A stretch of DNA of 64,000 bases, from contig NC_060105.1 in assembly GCF_021155765.1 (NCBI RefSeq), forward strand, positions 8,553,501-8,617,500. The letters are read 5' to 3'. Below the pieces are notes generated by a model. It saw only the letters and a list, made by a program, of their open reading frames with translations, was not told the DNA's origin and searched no databases. This DNA is from Diprion similis. Lineage: Eukaryota > Arthropoda > Insecta > Hymenoptera > Diprionidae. Of this stretch, positions 12,796-33,170 are shown in pieces. The position numbers and the translations under genes are program-made. Within the stretch, counting starts at the first letter, position 1, and each line of letters begins with the position of its first letter.

Positions 12796-13602
12796 CTTCA
12801 CAAAACTGCAAGGTAAGGACTACATAATGAACAGTTACTAAAAAAGATAGAAGCTTGTATATTTGAATAAAACTGTGTTCTTGTTTTTTAGATGCTTGCG
12901 TTCCGAGTTTTCTAAGATTCCATTTAATGCATAACAGCCTCGGAGCAGCGCATTCACAACTTGCAAGAACTTTAATTTAGGCTGCGAATGTTACAAATAT
13001 AGCATTAATCACTATACGAGCTAGCCCATAAAAACGAAATGACAAAAACATATTCTTGAAAAATCGTAAGCAGCCCCAGGTCTTAACTTCTAACAACATG
13101 TAGGTAAAAGGATAAGTACAAAACATCTAAGCTCAAGAATTACCTCAAAAACTAACTGAATAGAATGAAAGTATTTTAGGACGAACAGAAATTCCAAATC
13201 TAAAAGTATGGTGGAAATTTATCACAGAGGAATAAATATGAAATTATTAATCCGAACGTATTACTTACGTTGACTGTATCCGAATTTCCTAACCTTACTT
13301 ATCAGCCGGTATATAAATTGAGAGAATGTAGTAGTTTTGGTAGACAAATGTAAATATTATCTGTTGTTATCAGCTTTTTTCTTCGCTGTTCAAACGGCTC
13401 GTGGCAATTCTTGTAGATACCACGAGTTTTATCTCGACTTTTCAGACCCAGGAAAACCTTAACGAGGCGATACGCATATCACTGCACTGACACAACAACG
13501 CAACTGGACGCACTCATACAACCAGTGGACGCAACTTTCAGGTTGCTTTGAAGTTTAAACACATGTGCTCAGTGTCAGCAGCGGTTGAACATAACCTTAA
13601 AA
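12796..13602. promoter_or_regulatory. Divergent promoter LARP7 / RPC1
   Basis: About 0.8 kb head-to-head spacer between LARP7 and the Pol III largest subunit gene. No coding exon is seen. Sequence close to the RPC1 start (13380-13600) is richer in GC than the rest and lacks an obvious TATA box, consistent with a housekeeping promoter serving both directions. A CCTAACCTTA element lies near 13290. Confidence 0.45.
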
Positions 13603-20207
<6,605 letters not shown>

Positions 20208-20746
20208 CTACTCTAATTTCAAACTTATTTGTAAATGTATTTATTAATAGAAAATTAAATATAATTTTTTTACAAGACATTTTTTAATATCCAAACCCGA
20301 ATACTTAAAGTTTTAGAAAAAATTTTTTATCATTTGCTCTTCAGTCAAAAACATTTCACAGTGACAGAGGGAATTGAAATTGTGCACCGTGAAAAACTAG
20401 ATCTACGTATATATTCAACTAATCACAGCACTGACAGGTATGCAGCATAATAATGAAGCTACTCTGTATATGTATTGCTGGTTGCTAGGAAGCAATAGTT
20501 TGTTTGATCTAAACACTGATCACAATCTATGTTCACATACTGCTTTAACTACAAGTAGCTCTGGTAATTTCTCTTATGCGGGACTTGTCATGTTCATTCA
20601 ATACTGAAGTATACAATTAAAACTATGCTTCGAGTGATTTGAAAGTCAGCTTATCAGGCCTTGGCTCATCTTTTCCGATATAGTTTTGTGTTCGTCTTGA
20701 CCGTACATCTAAAATTGTCAAGTTTGTTTATGAAAAGAAATACGTA
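20208..20746. other. Spacer between RPC1 and PACRG
   Basis: About 540 bases holding the RPC1 3' UTR and the PACRG promoter/5' UTR. A short upstream ATG (about 20730, ATG then TAA five codons later) precedes the PACRG start. No other gene is seen. Confidence 0.4.
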
Positions 20747-21830
20747 ATGGTAAACGAAAAAGAATTTTGGACAGAAATTCGGAAAGACATTCCAAAATAT
20801 AAGAACAGAAAACCAAGAGTAGTACCTGCGTTTACGATACAAGCTTTACAGGTACAAAACTATTTCTATAATGCGTAATTTCAAGATTTAAATTAATTTA
20901 GATTAGATGTGTGACAAGTTGTCTCTTGAATGAGTTACTTTTTACAGGAAAATACAATAGTTGCCAAACCACCGCACTGTGGTTTGTATAAGCCGCGTCG
21001 ACCCAAGCCATCGGCATTTAGAAAATACTACACAAGCGGTGTGCTTCCAATTTCTTTGGAAAATGAAGGAAATGGACCAAAAATTGGATGGAAAGTCGAC
21101 ATCGATAAGCTAGACTTTCATCACTACCTGCCAATGTTTTTCGATGGAATGACCGAAACCGAAAACCCTTACAAGTTTTTAGTAACTCAAGGAATTGCTG
21201 ATTTGCTTGCTCATGGCGGACCAAAAATATTACCAGTAGTTCCACAACTTATCATACCCATAAAAAGTGAGATTAAGGACAAATATATTGCTGAAAGATT
21301 TATTTCAGGCAATACCAATCAAGAGTAGGAAGGATCTTAATCCTCTTTTTTTATCTTGGTTTCTCACAGTACAATAATTTTGAGGCATATTTATTTACCT
21401 AATCATTTAAATATTACATGCAGCTGCATTGAATACGAAAGTCCCAGAAATAATCTGTACAACAATGAAGATGCTACAACATCTCGTGCGGTCTGCAGAT
21501 TGTGTCGGAGAGGCCCTTGTTCCTTACTTTAGACAAATATTACCAGTCCCGAACTTACTCAAAGACAAAAATGGTACGAATAGATTTTTTCACGCACCTA
21601 GTTGGATAAACTGTAATCTTTATTTAAAATATCATCCTAAAGTCATAACAATGATTCATCGCGTTTTAGTCAATCTGGGTGAAGGTATTGACTACTCCCA
21701 ACAAAGAGGAGAAAACGCCGCGGACGTGATACAAGAGACACTGGAAATATTAGAGAGATATGGTGGGGAAGACGCATTCATCAACATTAAGTACATGGTC
21801 CCGACTTATGAGTCCTGCATGATGAATTGA
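20747..21830 (+). CDS. PACRG: Parkin co-regulated gene protein homolog (PACRG)
   Basis: Axonemal protein that bridges the A and B tubules at the inner junction of doublet microtubules; in insects it is expected in cilia of sensory neurons and in sperm. Four exons, 20747-20851, 20948-21266, 21424-21573, 21670-21830, give 244 residues. Diagnostic stretches include [73 protein letters not shown] and a C-terminus of [14 protein letters not shown]. The N-terminal extension carrying MVNEKEFW is short. The third intron (21574-21669) is 96 nt, has no stop in frame and is a multiple of three. It could be misread as coding, but splicing it out restores the conserved join [13 protein letters not shown]. 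The gene is convergent with QARS. Confidence 0.95.
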
Positions 21831-22335
21831 TTATAGCTTGTCTAAAACAGCTAATCTAATTTGAGTTAAGAGTAATCTCCAAAATTTCCTTTATCCACAA
21901 AGTATAAACAACCAAATGAGATTTTAGAGAATTTTAAAACAAATAGAAAACACCACTACCGTCGGCAACGATGTATAGAAACTGTAATTATGTATGCTTA
22001 CCGTTTATTACAACTACAAAAATATGTATGATCGCTACTGCAATAAAGCGAGAGTGAAAAAAAAAAACAGTATTCTATTGTATATATATTGCTTCTATGG
22101 TATACTAGAAGGTAAAAAATATAGCTGTAAAACAAATCAATGTTGTAAATTCTCAAATGCAGTACTCTAAGTCCGATTTTTCTCAGTGACGTTGGATTAT
22201 CACCTATGACTAGGTGTTGCGTTATTCTCTTAGATTCTCTGATTTTTTTCAAGTTACGTTTGGTATAAATTTCATGAAATACAAAAACAAACTAACTGTT
22301 TTTCTACAATTATATTACATATGAATTCAATTTTT
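21831..22335. other. Convergent 3' spacer PACRG/QARS
   Basis: AT-rich 3' UTR sequence of tail-to-tail genes, with a short TATATATAT stretch near 22080. No coding feature is supported. Confidence 0.4.
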
Positions 22336-25300
22336 TTAAACCTTTGCAGAATCCTCTTTCAAAGTTACCGTTCTGTTGAACACAAGCTGAAATGTTAAAA
22401 TAAAAATTCAAAAATCAATCAAGTCATCAAATGTGAAATCCAATAAAATTGCATCAGTATTTCTAAATGCATCATTACAGACCTTTCCAGGTTTACTGTC
22501 AGGATCAACGGAGAAGAAGCCGATTCTTTCGAACTGATATTGAATAAAAGGCTGCACGTTGTCCAATATTCCTGCATCAACATATCCAACAACTTCTTTT
22601 TTGCTTTGTGAATTAATATCACTCAAATATCCGTTAGGAACTTCGTTCTGATCTTCAGGATTTTTGTGTCTAAATCTGCAAAAACACAAGCACAAAAAAA
22701 TTGTCAAATCTTTACAGTAAATATTTGAATGAAATTACATGAAAAACGAAAACTTACAAGGGCTCGTATAATCTGACGGAAGCTAATGATGGTTTAGCGA
22801 CCCAGTGTATAAATGCCTTGGGTTTATTTGCATCTGATACAGGCTGTTGCTTGACAATCAAATTGGTAATATTACCAGAAGCATCTTTTTCAACAGATTG
22901 CAATGTAATAACAACACCAGTGTGTTTCAATCCAACAGATTGATTCGGAGTCAACCGTCTAAACCCTTTTTCAGCATTCTGAAAAAAATAGAAATGAGTG
23001 GATAAAGAAATTGCATATTAGTCATTTTTTTAACCAATCTTCAATTTTCATCTACCTCTTTGAAATCAGATGCCTCTATATAAACGGTATCATCAAAAAT
23101 GATGTCATGATAACCCTTTTCTGGCTCACTAGGAAAATCTGGGACTTTTATTGTACGTGCACCTTCATCAGAATAGTTACTGATCGTCACTCTGACGGGA
23201 TTTAAAACAGCCATCATTCGAGGTGCGGTGATATTGAGGACATCTCTAACCGCTGCTTCCAGAGCAGCTGGATCAACGACCACCTGAGCACCAGTTACTC
23301 CCATTTGAGCGCAAAAATTATTTATAGCTTCCGCAGGAAAGCCTCGCCTCCGTAAGGCTGTCAAAGTAAATAATCTGCAACATACGTAATTATGGATTTA
23401 AATTATTACAGTTGATTGGAAGTAGAGGATTTTCTATTGCCCTACTTTGGAAATCATTGATGTACCGTATGAAAATACTTTACCTTGGATCATCCCAATC
23501 GTTCACAAATCCTTCGTCGATTAATTTAGCAATTTTTCTCTTAGAGACCACTGTATATCCAACATTCAATCTTCCATATTCCCACTGTACTGGGCAATAG
23601 ATATCCAGTGCGTTACAAAGCCAGTAGTATGAGGATCTCCTGGATTGAAATTCTTTTGTACAAAGAGAATGAGTGATATTCTCCAAGCTATCACACAGAC
23701 AGTGCGTGTAATCGTACGTAGGATAAATACACCACTGATCGCCGGTTCTATGATGTGGAAAATATTTTATTCTGTAGGCAACAGGGTCTTGTTTACCTTC
23801 TTCCAAAGTCAATTTCATTCTCAATGTAGCCTCACCCTCTTCTAATTTCCCATTTTTCATATCCTGAAAGGATTTTCGTTAATCACACGGAAGCTGGATT
23901 CCTATTTATACGTATTGTTTTCCAGTAACATAAGCATACCTGAAATAATTGTAAACTTTCAGAGATCGGTCTTTCGCGCCACGGACTAGGTGGTGGGTTG
24001 AATCCTTTCATTTCTTCACTTTTTTGATGACAGACATATGCAAGACCTTTTTCTATAAGTTTGATAGCCCATTCGTATAATTGTTGGAAATTATCAGATG
24101 AATAAGTGATCTTTGCCGGTTTGTATCCAAGCCATTCTACCATTTCCCGAATGCCGATGAAAAACTTCTCCTCTTCTTTTTCAGGATTCGTATCATCATA
24201 ACGTAGATAACACAATCCATCGTGGGCTTCTGCATAGCTATAAATTAAATTGAAAGAATACTGTCATCGTGATATAAGTAAAAAATTTGGCAATAGATAA
24301 ATAGATGATCAAATACAACTCCTACCCAAAGTTGATGTTTATGGCTTTCGCATGCCCGATATGAAGAATCCCGTTAGGTTCTGGTGGAAATCTTGTCCTG
24401 ACTTTACCTCCGGTGATTTTCAAATGTTCTTTCAAAAGATTATGAGTATTAGGAGTAATAACATATCCCTCAGTCTTGTAATTCTCCCCAGGTTTATGAA
24501 AATGAACTTTAGTTTTCATCAACTCGCTTATTGTCCGGGCCTCAGATGATTTCTCTTCTTCAATTTTCTCCTTTTTTTCTTTAGATGCATTGTAGTGAAC
24601 ATACAAACTAATTTCACTCAGACATTCATCGTATTTTCATACTCATTTTCAGTAGTTGAAAAAGAAATTTCAAGCCATTACAATACATTCTTACCATCTG
24701 TCTTATCACTTTTCTTTACAGCTGGCTTTGCTTTTACTTGCTTCTGTTTAGGCACTGGGGCCAGATCAGTTTCTGATTTAGGACCAAGGAGAACGAGTAG
24801 CTGGACTTCAATTTCACTTTTCACAGCCTTTCCATCAGCCCATTGGAGAATTTTACGTACCTCTTGCATCAGAGGACCAGAATTGAATCGGTATCTGGAA
24901 CACGAATAATGTGGCAAAAAAATATGTAAGTGTTTAAATTCCACGGACATTCAAAAAATTCATAATGATTTGATTTTCTTTATTGTCAAAATTATGTATC
25001 ACCTTTTTTCCAAAATTTCATCTTTGTGTTTTTTTATTAATATCTCAACTTCACGTTCAATTTCTTCCGGACTCACAACCACCCCGACGCCGCAGTGCTT
25101 CTCCAATTTTTCGACACATAAGGTGCCTTCAATATTTTGTAATAAATACTCCAACGCAGCATCTACCCGTTGAGTTGTGTCGAGCTTTCGTGCTGCGACC
25201 AACTTTGAGAGAAGAGCTATGTTGTGCGAAATCTGGAGCTTTATTTTAGATGCTAGATGGTATAGTAATGTACCAACATCTGGGGTAATAGCACCATACT

Positions 25301-25826
25301 TATTAGCCTGTACGGAATTATGTTTGATTAGTTTTTCAGTATGATAATTGTGGCGTTGAATAAATGGTTTGAACCGTTGACAATTATGCTACAATTTATT
25401 TATATAATTTCTGGTAAAATAATTTCAATTGTAATCAGGAACATAATAAATTTTAAGATTAATAGAAGACCGCACTCGCCCATACACGTCGACAAACATT
25501 TGTAAAAAGTATTTGACGATGAGACGAATGATGAAGAGTAAATAATTTTTGTAAAAAAAATAACGTACTTCGCGGTGAAACGAAATCGAAAATTAAGTGC
25601 GCTTGGGAGTTCTGGCTAATAATCAGAGGTGGCAACAATTCATAGAAATATGTTTAAAATTTGACCCGGCAAACATCCGGAATTTGAGGTTATGTCTCAC
25701 CTCAGCAATAGCGGATTTCAAATGTTTCGACACTTGCACATTCTTCAGGGTCTCTTTGGCCTTCTGTTCGCTCAATCCGAGCGATTGAAACACTTTGATG
25801 TCCTCCTCAGCGCTCGTACTCGTCAT
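22336..25826 (-). CDS. QARS1: Glutamine--tRNA ligase, cytoplasmic
   Basis: Class I aminoacyl-tRNA synthetase that charges tRNA-Gln; in animals it is part of the multi-synthetase complex. Ten exons on the minus strand: 25701-25826, 25003-25307, 24695-24894, 24326-24578, 23940-24237, 23484-23863, 23056-23374, 22758-22978, 22483-22675, 22336-22386. The product is 781 residues (human about 775). The N-terminal non-catalytic GlnRS domain (residues 1 to about 200) holds [13 protein letters not shown]. The HIGH motif sits in [15 protein letters not shown] at about 283-286. [11 protein letters not shown] and the KMSKS-equivalent VVSKRK (about 499-504) follow. The anticodon-binding barrels end with [14 protein letters not shown] and [12 protein letters not shown]. 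The short last exon carries only the final 16 residues. It is divergent from the CCP5 gene. Confidence 0.97.
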
Positions 25827-27152
25827 GATTTAGGGTTGTTAATAGAATCGTAAAAAATCTGGTCTAACGTACGTCAAGCCACACGTGCTCAAGGGAGTAC
25901 GAACATAAAAAATACCGATCGTGACGCAGCTCTTGCAGGTTAGTCGTCCCGTTGACAGATGGTGCGATTATGCGTATTCCAAACCCCGCACGAACGTCCT
26001 AGATATAAAAAAAAAACCTCAACTCATTTGGGAATGATTAGCGTGGCAGGAGAAGAAAGAGAAAGAGGGAGGGAGAAGTGGATCTTGACCGAAAATGGAC
26101 TCGCCTGTATTCGTGGGTAGGAAAATAATCGTAAAGAAGTTTACAAACAAGGCTTTGTGATTCTGATTATATCTCAAGATTATGACACCCCGCCCTCAAA
26201 AAATGAACTATTGTATACTCTATCATCTCCTCGGTGTTGAACAAAGGCATTGTTCTCGTCTATAGAAAGGTCTGTGCTTCAGATTATTTATTTATTTATT
26301 TATTTCCCCCCTCAGTGTTGTCATTCGTTACTTCTTCATTTAGTAGTACGGCGATCATGCGGAGAGTGAATGTAAATAGAGATCATATGATCTCTGTCAG
26401 CTGTCGCTATACTCACGATGGATTGCAAAAAAATTGTCTTCTAACGATCGATTAATAATGAAATACTATTCATGTTTATGATAATCGTATCTAGGAGAGT
26501 AATTTATACCATCTCCGATATTTAATACAACTTGTCATTCTTATATATATTAAAACGCTTTTAGTTATCCTCCAAAGTAAATGACATTTAATTTTAGTCT
26601 CCCATGATCTTTATCTACATATATCAATAGAATTCTATTTTCACTCTGAACTGCTGCTCTAAAATTATAACGTTACGACATTTTTACTACTTCGAACTTT
26701 CGTTATTTGACATTTCCTTAGCAACGTGGCGTAATATATATATCATTCTAAACTGCTAGTATAATAATTATTAGACAACTCTATAAATTATTGTTCAGGA
26801 ATTTTATGCCTTAGCTTATATTGCTGCACACAAAACAGTTTGAAAAATCAGTTATAAAAAAAACAATTGTACTGATAGAAATCATTCGATACTGTTTCAA
26901 ATTATGTTTGAAATCCAATTAGTTTTCACAGGATAAATCGCTAATTATTAAACAATTTAAAGTCAATAATAAAAATAATTTATACAGGAACATGTCAGTC
27001 TTCCAAACTAATTCTATTACAGATATATATTTTCCTAAACACTGTTTGAAATTCATCAAATAAACTTTCCAAATCCTATCTAATCGCAGTATTTTTTTAG
27101 TCTGCAAAATCTCCTTTCTTTTTTCAGGAAATCATGTAACTAATAAAAAATA
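25827..27152. promoter_or_regulatory. Divergent spacer QARS / CCP5 gene
   Basis: 1.3 kb head-to-head spacer. QARS-proximal sequence (25850-26120) is GC-richer and promoter-like. A (TTTA)n microsatellite sits near 26286-26305. A pyrimidine-rich acceptor (ttttcag, about 27127) just before the CCP5 start suggests a non-coding first exon further upstream. No coding exon is recognised. Confidence 0.4.
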
Positions 27153-30100
27153 ATGGCGACTACAACAGAGGAAATAAAGTGCGGTAACTTTTTATTCTAC
27201 AATACCTTTGACTCCGCTAATTTGGCCAAAGTAGAGCAGGTCAAAGCTGCAGCAGATCCTCCTAACAATGGTAATAACTCAATTCCTTTAGACTTATAAA
27301 ATAAACTAAAAAAATCGTGCAAAACATAAAATTAATCCTTAATTCTGTTATAGGAGGTGTTGAAAATGATGGGAAAACATGCAAGAGCTCAAATTCCGAT
27401 GAGGTACCAGATTACGAGTTCAATGTATGGACAAAACACGATTGCCATGGTACAGACTATCAAAATACCAATAGGACATGGTTTTATTTTGGCATCCAAT
27501 CGCCGATGCCGGGAGTTCTCATTAAAATAAACGTGGTGAATCTTAATAAGCAACTAAAAATGTTCAGCCAAGGAATGTGCCCGGTCTACAAAACTGTACC
27601 AGGGCATCCTCAGTGGGAACGAATCCGGGACAAGCCAACATTCTCTGTAATTCAAACTTGACGGAAGATAATTTGCAAATTTTAAATATCGTTATTATTG
27701 TCATTGGTGACAGAAATTGATATTGCATCAATTTAAAAATAATTTTTTCAAATCTTGCAGGTGGACCAAAAGGGCAGCGAATTCATTCTTTCGTTTGTGT
27801 TTCGTACGGCGGAAAATATCAAGGCTATTACATACATCGCCTTCACTTATCCATTCTCTTATACAGACTTGCAAAATTTTTTAAAGAAAATTGACGCTAA
27901 GATGACGAAAAAAAATCCCACAGTCGCAGATGACATCTACTATCAAAGAGAGTGTGCTATCATGTCTTTGGAGGGACGGAGACTCGATTTGATAACGATT
28001 AGTTCACATCATAACATATCAACCGAGAGAGAGGCTAGGCTGAATCGATTATTTCCAATAAAGGAAGAAGAAAGACCGTTCAAGTTTAGGGGAAAAAAGG
28101 TGCAGCGTATTTCTTACTTTTAAACTTTCTACCAATTTCTTGAGACATAGTGTACGATAAATAATTTTGAAAAAATCTTCAATCAGGTCATTCTTGTAAG
28201 CGCCAGAGTTCACCCCGGGGAAACTCCTTCAACTTTTGTCTTCAATGGATTTTTAAATTTACTTCTCAATCGAGATGACCCCGTAGCTATTAATTTGCGC
28301 CGTTTATACGTCTTCAAACTGATTCCTATGCTCAATCCTGACGGAGTTGCTAACGGACATTATCGCATGGACACCAGGGGAGTAAATTTGAATCGAGTAT
28401 ACCTTAATCCATCCTTCAATGACCATCCTACCATATATGCTGCCAGGGCAATAATTAGGTAAGAAATTGAATGTGTATAAAAAAAAAAGCAAAAGAAATT
28501 GAGCTTTTCAAAAATCCTTATGAATCTAAGGTAAAAAAAAATATAATTCTTCAATGTGCTTAGGTACCATCATTATAATTACGAAATACCAGAAGACGAA
28601 TCGAGCTCTGAAAAACCATTGGTAAATATTAATTTAGAAGTTGGTCAACACAGCGTTAATGTGATTGGACCTACTGGCTCTGTAACAAATGTGATTCGAG
28701 ATACAACAAACAGATTGCTTCAACAGGTAGTTATCATAATCATGGCACAATTCTTTTACAATTTGATACTGCACATCCATCTCTTGATGGTGAATATACA
28801 AATCCAACTATCGTTGATGCAGATACTACTTCGTAGGTAACATTGATGACATTGGACGAAAAAAGCAAAGGTGAACCAGATTCCGAAAAAATGTGTAAAT
28901 TGGTGGAAGGGACGCCGATTCGCACATTGTGTGGTTAGTTTTTGTTACAGAATGAACTAATAATATTTAGATATTACCTACGTTGAATTCAATTTCTTTT
29001 CACACTCATTACAAACTACTTGACATTTTTTTTTACAAAGGGGATGGCGAGGATTCTGTTAAAGAATTAGAGACAAAGGTGGAAAAGCAAGAGGAAGAAT
29101 CTACCAAGAAATCATGTACAGCTGTAGGTATCGGACGTATACCTACTGATCCGGAGGCCTCGGGACTGTTTTTGTACATCGATTTGCACGGACATGCCTC
29201 GAAGAAAGGAGTATTCATGTACGGAAATTATTTTGACGATGCAGAAGACACTATCATGTGTATGCTGTTACCAAAACTAATGTCAATCAATAACGCTAAT
29301 TTTCATTTCACTTCGTGCAATTTTGCTGAACGAAATATGTACTTGATGTAAGTAAAATTATATTTTTACCTAAAAGTAGAGTAGAGCAACGATTGAAATG
29401 TACTTAGAATAATGAAGGAAATACTTATGAAGCCGTTAGTTCGAGTAGCCAAGTATCATGTGAAAATCTAACATTATTCAATTCGTACACAAAACACCTT
29501 TCATGTTATGCAGTGACAAACGAGACGGTATGTCTCGCGAGGGTTCAGGAAGAGTAGCCGTTTACAAACTGACAGGTTTGGTTCGAAGCTATACTTTGGA
29601 GTGTAACTACAACTCGGGTCGGATGGTAAATTCAATCCCAGCGAGGGTTCGGGATGGGGTTAGCAAAAATCAAAACCACATATTTGTTCCACCAAAATAT
29701 TCACCATCAGTTTTTGAAGAGGTAGGTAATGCTCCTTTACGAGAAAATGGAGTGAAAACTATGGTTGGATGAACTTTCACATTATCACTCCTGATAATGA
29801 GTTTGAAAATTACAGATAAGGATTTATAGCTCACTTTGATATCAGAATTTGCAAACATTGCATTTATTTGGATCAGATCCTTTTTATTTTCATAACTTTA
29901 AGTCGTTACTTGGACCCTGCAGTTTATTATTTTTGCTTTCATAGGTTGGAACTGCCTTAGGACCATCAATCCTAGATCTCACAACAAGTAATCCCAATAG
30001 TCGTCTCCCGAACAGCCAATATCGTTCACTGAGGGGTGTTCGTTCATACCTAAAGTTAACTTATGTCAACCTTGCGTCGTCATTCAACCGACCATTGAAT

Positions 30101-33100
30101 AAGGTAAATTCAAATACAGATGACAAAAGTGAATATATAGACACCGAGATAAGGCAATGCATTATGTCTTAACCATTTTTGTTATTGTTACTTTTTTTAG
30201 GTCCATTTCTCTTTCAAATATATAAGTTAAAAATGCGAATGAAAATCGATATATTATTACTGTCATCGTTTTCTTTGTAGTAACATTTTTATTAGTGGTA
30301 CTTCATATCTTTAAATTCTTACTTTATTTTGGAATGTGACGCATAGAAGCTCTGAAAAATTTCTAATATGCAGCATTGAATGCTTATAAATTCTTCATAC
30401 TGCAATTTCCGAACAGGGATTGATTTCCAGTTGAGCCACGAAGGCATTAAAACTTTATACCAAGGTTCAAAATTTTAGTACTTGAAAATGGATATTACTA
30501 TCTCTGCCAAATATTGGTATCATTTTATAAAAACAGACCGTACCTCATCAAATTAGCTATATGTTCTAACTTTTTTCCCCACTTGTATTGTATTTCCTAA
30601 AAATTAATCTTAAAAAAGAGCTCAATTGATCCCTGTTTATTGGATTGTTGATAACTATTACATTATTAATGTTGCATTAAGAATGTAAAGTTCGTTAATG
30701 TTTAATTCATTTTATTCCAATAAGTTGTGTTTTACCTATATTATCATTGACGAATATAGGTACTAACGTAAAGACAAAAATGTTAATTAACATATCATTC
30801 CTACATGAAGCATTTCCTATTTTTGTTTGTAGTAATTAATACAATTTGTGTTGTATTTGTTAATTGTTAGGCTCAATTAGGCCAAAGATTCTAGACAAAG
30901 ATTGAGATACATTAGGCAAGTTATTTCTGAAGCAGGTAATTACTGCAACTGATTAGTTCAAAATATTAAATAAATACAGATAATATAGCATCATAAATTT
31001 ATCCGTAACGGTAATGATCTGTGATAAAAGTTTTCCAGTTGATGTAAAGGAATTTCAAATTAAATCTTGCCTGTGAACTTATTCATCATGTTATCTTTCC
31101 ATTTTGTTAGTTATTTTTGGTAGAACTTCTACACAATATGCTGCAGCCATCACGGAAAGCTTATTTAAAAAATGACAATTCATTCATTGAAGTCGACCAT
31201 TCTGAATGAGAACTGACAATAACAGAAAACTAAATCTTCAGAATATTAAAATATACGTAAAATTTATCTGATCCTCACATATTGTAACTAATAAGCGTGA
31301 GTACCAATCAATATCAAAACAAATAGGGATCAAAGAATTTGTACCAATGTACAAATCTCATTAAATGGTGGCGTAGGAATTTATTCCATTCTCTTTGGTA
31401 AAAGCCATACAATCTAAACTGGGGCCTGATTGAAATATTCGTGGCTTCCAAGTGTGTCGCTTCTCACTCCCATTGAGTTAAAACTGATTCTAGACAGGTT
31501 GTGAGCATTAGTATCGTATTATCCAACCTTCAAATGTGCACAATGCAATTACAATGAACGTGTCTGACTAATTATATTCATACTGTTTATAACAAGTTTA
31601 ATCGATGGATCATTTGTTAATTACTTTTGAAAGCGACACCATACTTCAGAATCAGACGCACAGACCATTTTCACAGATTTGCGAAATACTCTAATGTAAG
31701 AAACATTTTTCTTACATTACACTCGAAACGTAAACACGGTTCAAAAGGCTGATAAATAATATAGATCAATTTCAAATTCTTAAAGATATACAACAATACA
31801 ATTTTGAATCACTTTCAGATGTAATCGTTTTCAATGTGAATATACTGTTTTATAAAATATATCAAATATACATATGTATTTTATGTGTAAAGACATATAT
31901 ACATATTTATACGATTGTATAAATAAACTAAAATTTTATTAGGACAGATTTTTATGCTTTACATTTTCTTTGCACCTGCTTATATCATCCTGGGATCTCC
32001 ACAAACAAATTTCTACCTCGCAATTACGAACGAATTTTAATACTGAACACGTTTCAATTTTATTATATCATACAACATTTTAATCAAGTATCAAGTCATG
32101 ATGTCATCGGCAGAATAATATACATTTTATTTTTGGTATCATACACATTCATTTAGTGTGATTATTCGCTGACAGTGAGACAATGAGATTTTTTCTTAGC
32201 TTGACACAATTCAATGACCCTCCGAGTCTGTACTGATGTTTGTTCGTTTATGTAAACATAATTGTTGAAAAATATTAACCAGTTATAAAATAAAGACGCA
32301 AGTCGAACAAATTTATTGCAAACGATTCTATAAACTTTCCAGAATTATTTAAGTGGAATCTTTCCTGCTTTTATTTCCATAACATTATTTCTTTTATTCT
32401 TTCAACAGAATTCAAGTGGCGTCATTAGTACGGATCAATCGACAATAGAACCACTCGAAGTAAAGCAGAATTGCGTCCCCGATGAGGATGGGAGTAATTC
32501 GTTGAAAAGTGATATAAACCTGGCAGCAAAGTCCAATAAGATAAGACGAGCATCCTCTATTTACACTAATGTGAAGAGGATTATGAGCAGCAGAAGAACG
32601 AGACCTATCACAAGCCACAGAATGTATAAAAATCAAGATTGCAGTAAACCCGAGGAAAAAAATGTATCCTCGAATATGAGATTATCCTCAATTGCTGTAA
32701 GGAAAAAATTATTGAAATCTGCCGATTATATTCCAAGTATAACTTCAAACGTGGCTAATATCCGATCGACTTTAGGGCCGCCTAAAATGGCAAAGCATAA
32801 ACGAACTGCTAGGAAGTTATCTGTAAGTAATTACAAGCACGAAATTACCAGTGACGAATCTAGCGTCGTTAAACACAATTCTAAACGATTAAAAATAATA
32901 TCACCAAAAATCGTTAAAACCCGTCCGGAGATCGGAGAATCGTCGAAATCTGCGTCTTCGGAAAAGGCGATTTCTAAAATGTCGTCACGGGCATATTTTT
33001 TGTGCAACAAGCAAAATACTAAAAACGTATTTAGCAGGACGAGGAAACCTTTCGTTAAAATCGAACAGACGAAGTTAAACAAGTCTTCCAAGATGAAATT

Positions 33101-33170
33101 GAAACGAAAGAATTCTTTGATTATTTCTAAATTGTCTGGAAATGAAGTAAATAAAGAAGTCGCAAAGTGA
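27153..33170 (+). CDS. AGBL5: Cytosolic carboxypeptidase-like protein 5 (CCP5/AGBL5)
   Basis: M14D zinc metallocarboxypeptidase that trims glutamate chains from tubulin, including the branch-point glutamate. Ten exons: 27153-27270, 27354-27646, 27761-28099, 28187-28458, 28564-28726, 28837-28933, 29041-29347, 29514-29721, 29945-30103, 32409-33170, giving 905 residues. The N-terminal beta-sandwich has [12 protein letters not shown] and [15 protein letters not shown]. The zinc ligands are in VHPGET (His259, Glu262) and DLHGHASK (His477). The substrate-binding [10 protein letters not shown] lies between them, and the catalytic Glu559 is in SYTLECNYN. Residues about 360-455 are a variable acidic insert, as in other CCP5 proteins. 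The last exon encodes a long basic, Ser/Lys-rich tail without a recognised domain. The final intron is 2.3 kb (30104-32408), without a visible gene. The start follows the family pattern ([20 protein letters not shown]). Confidence 0.94.
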
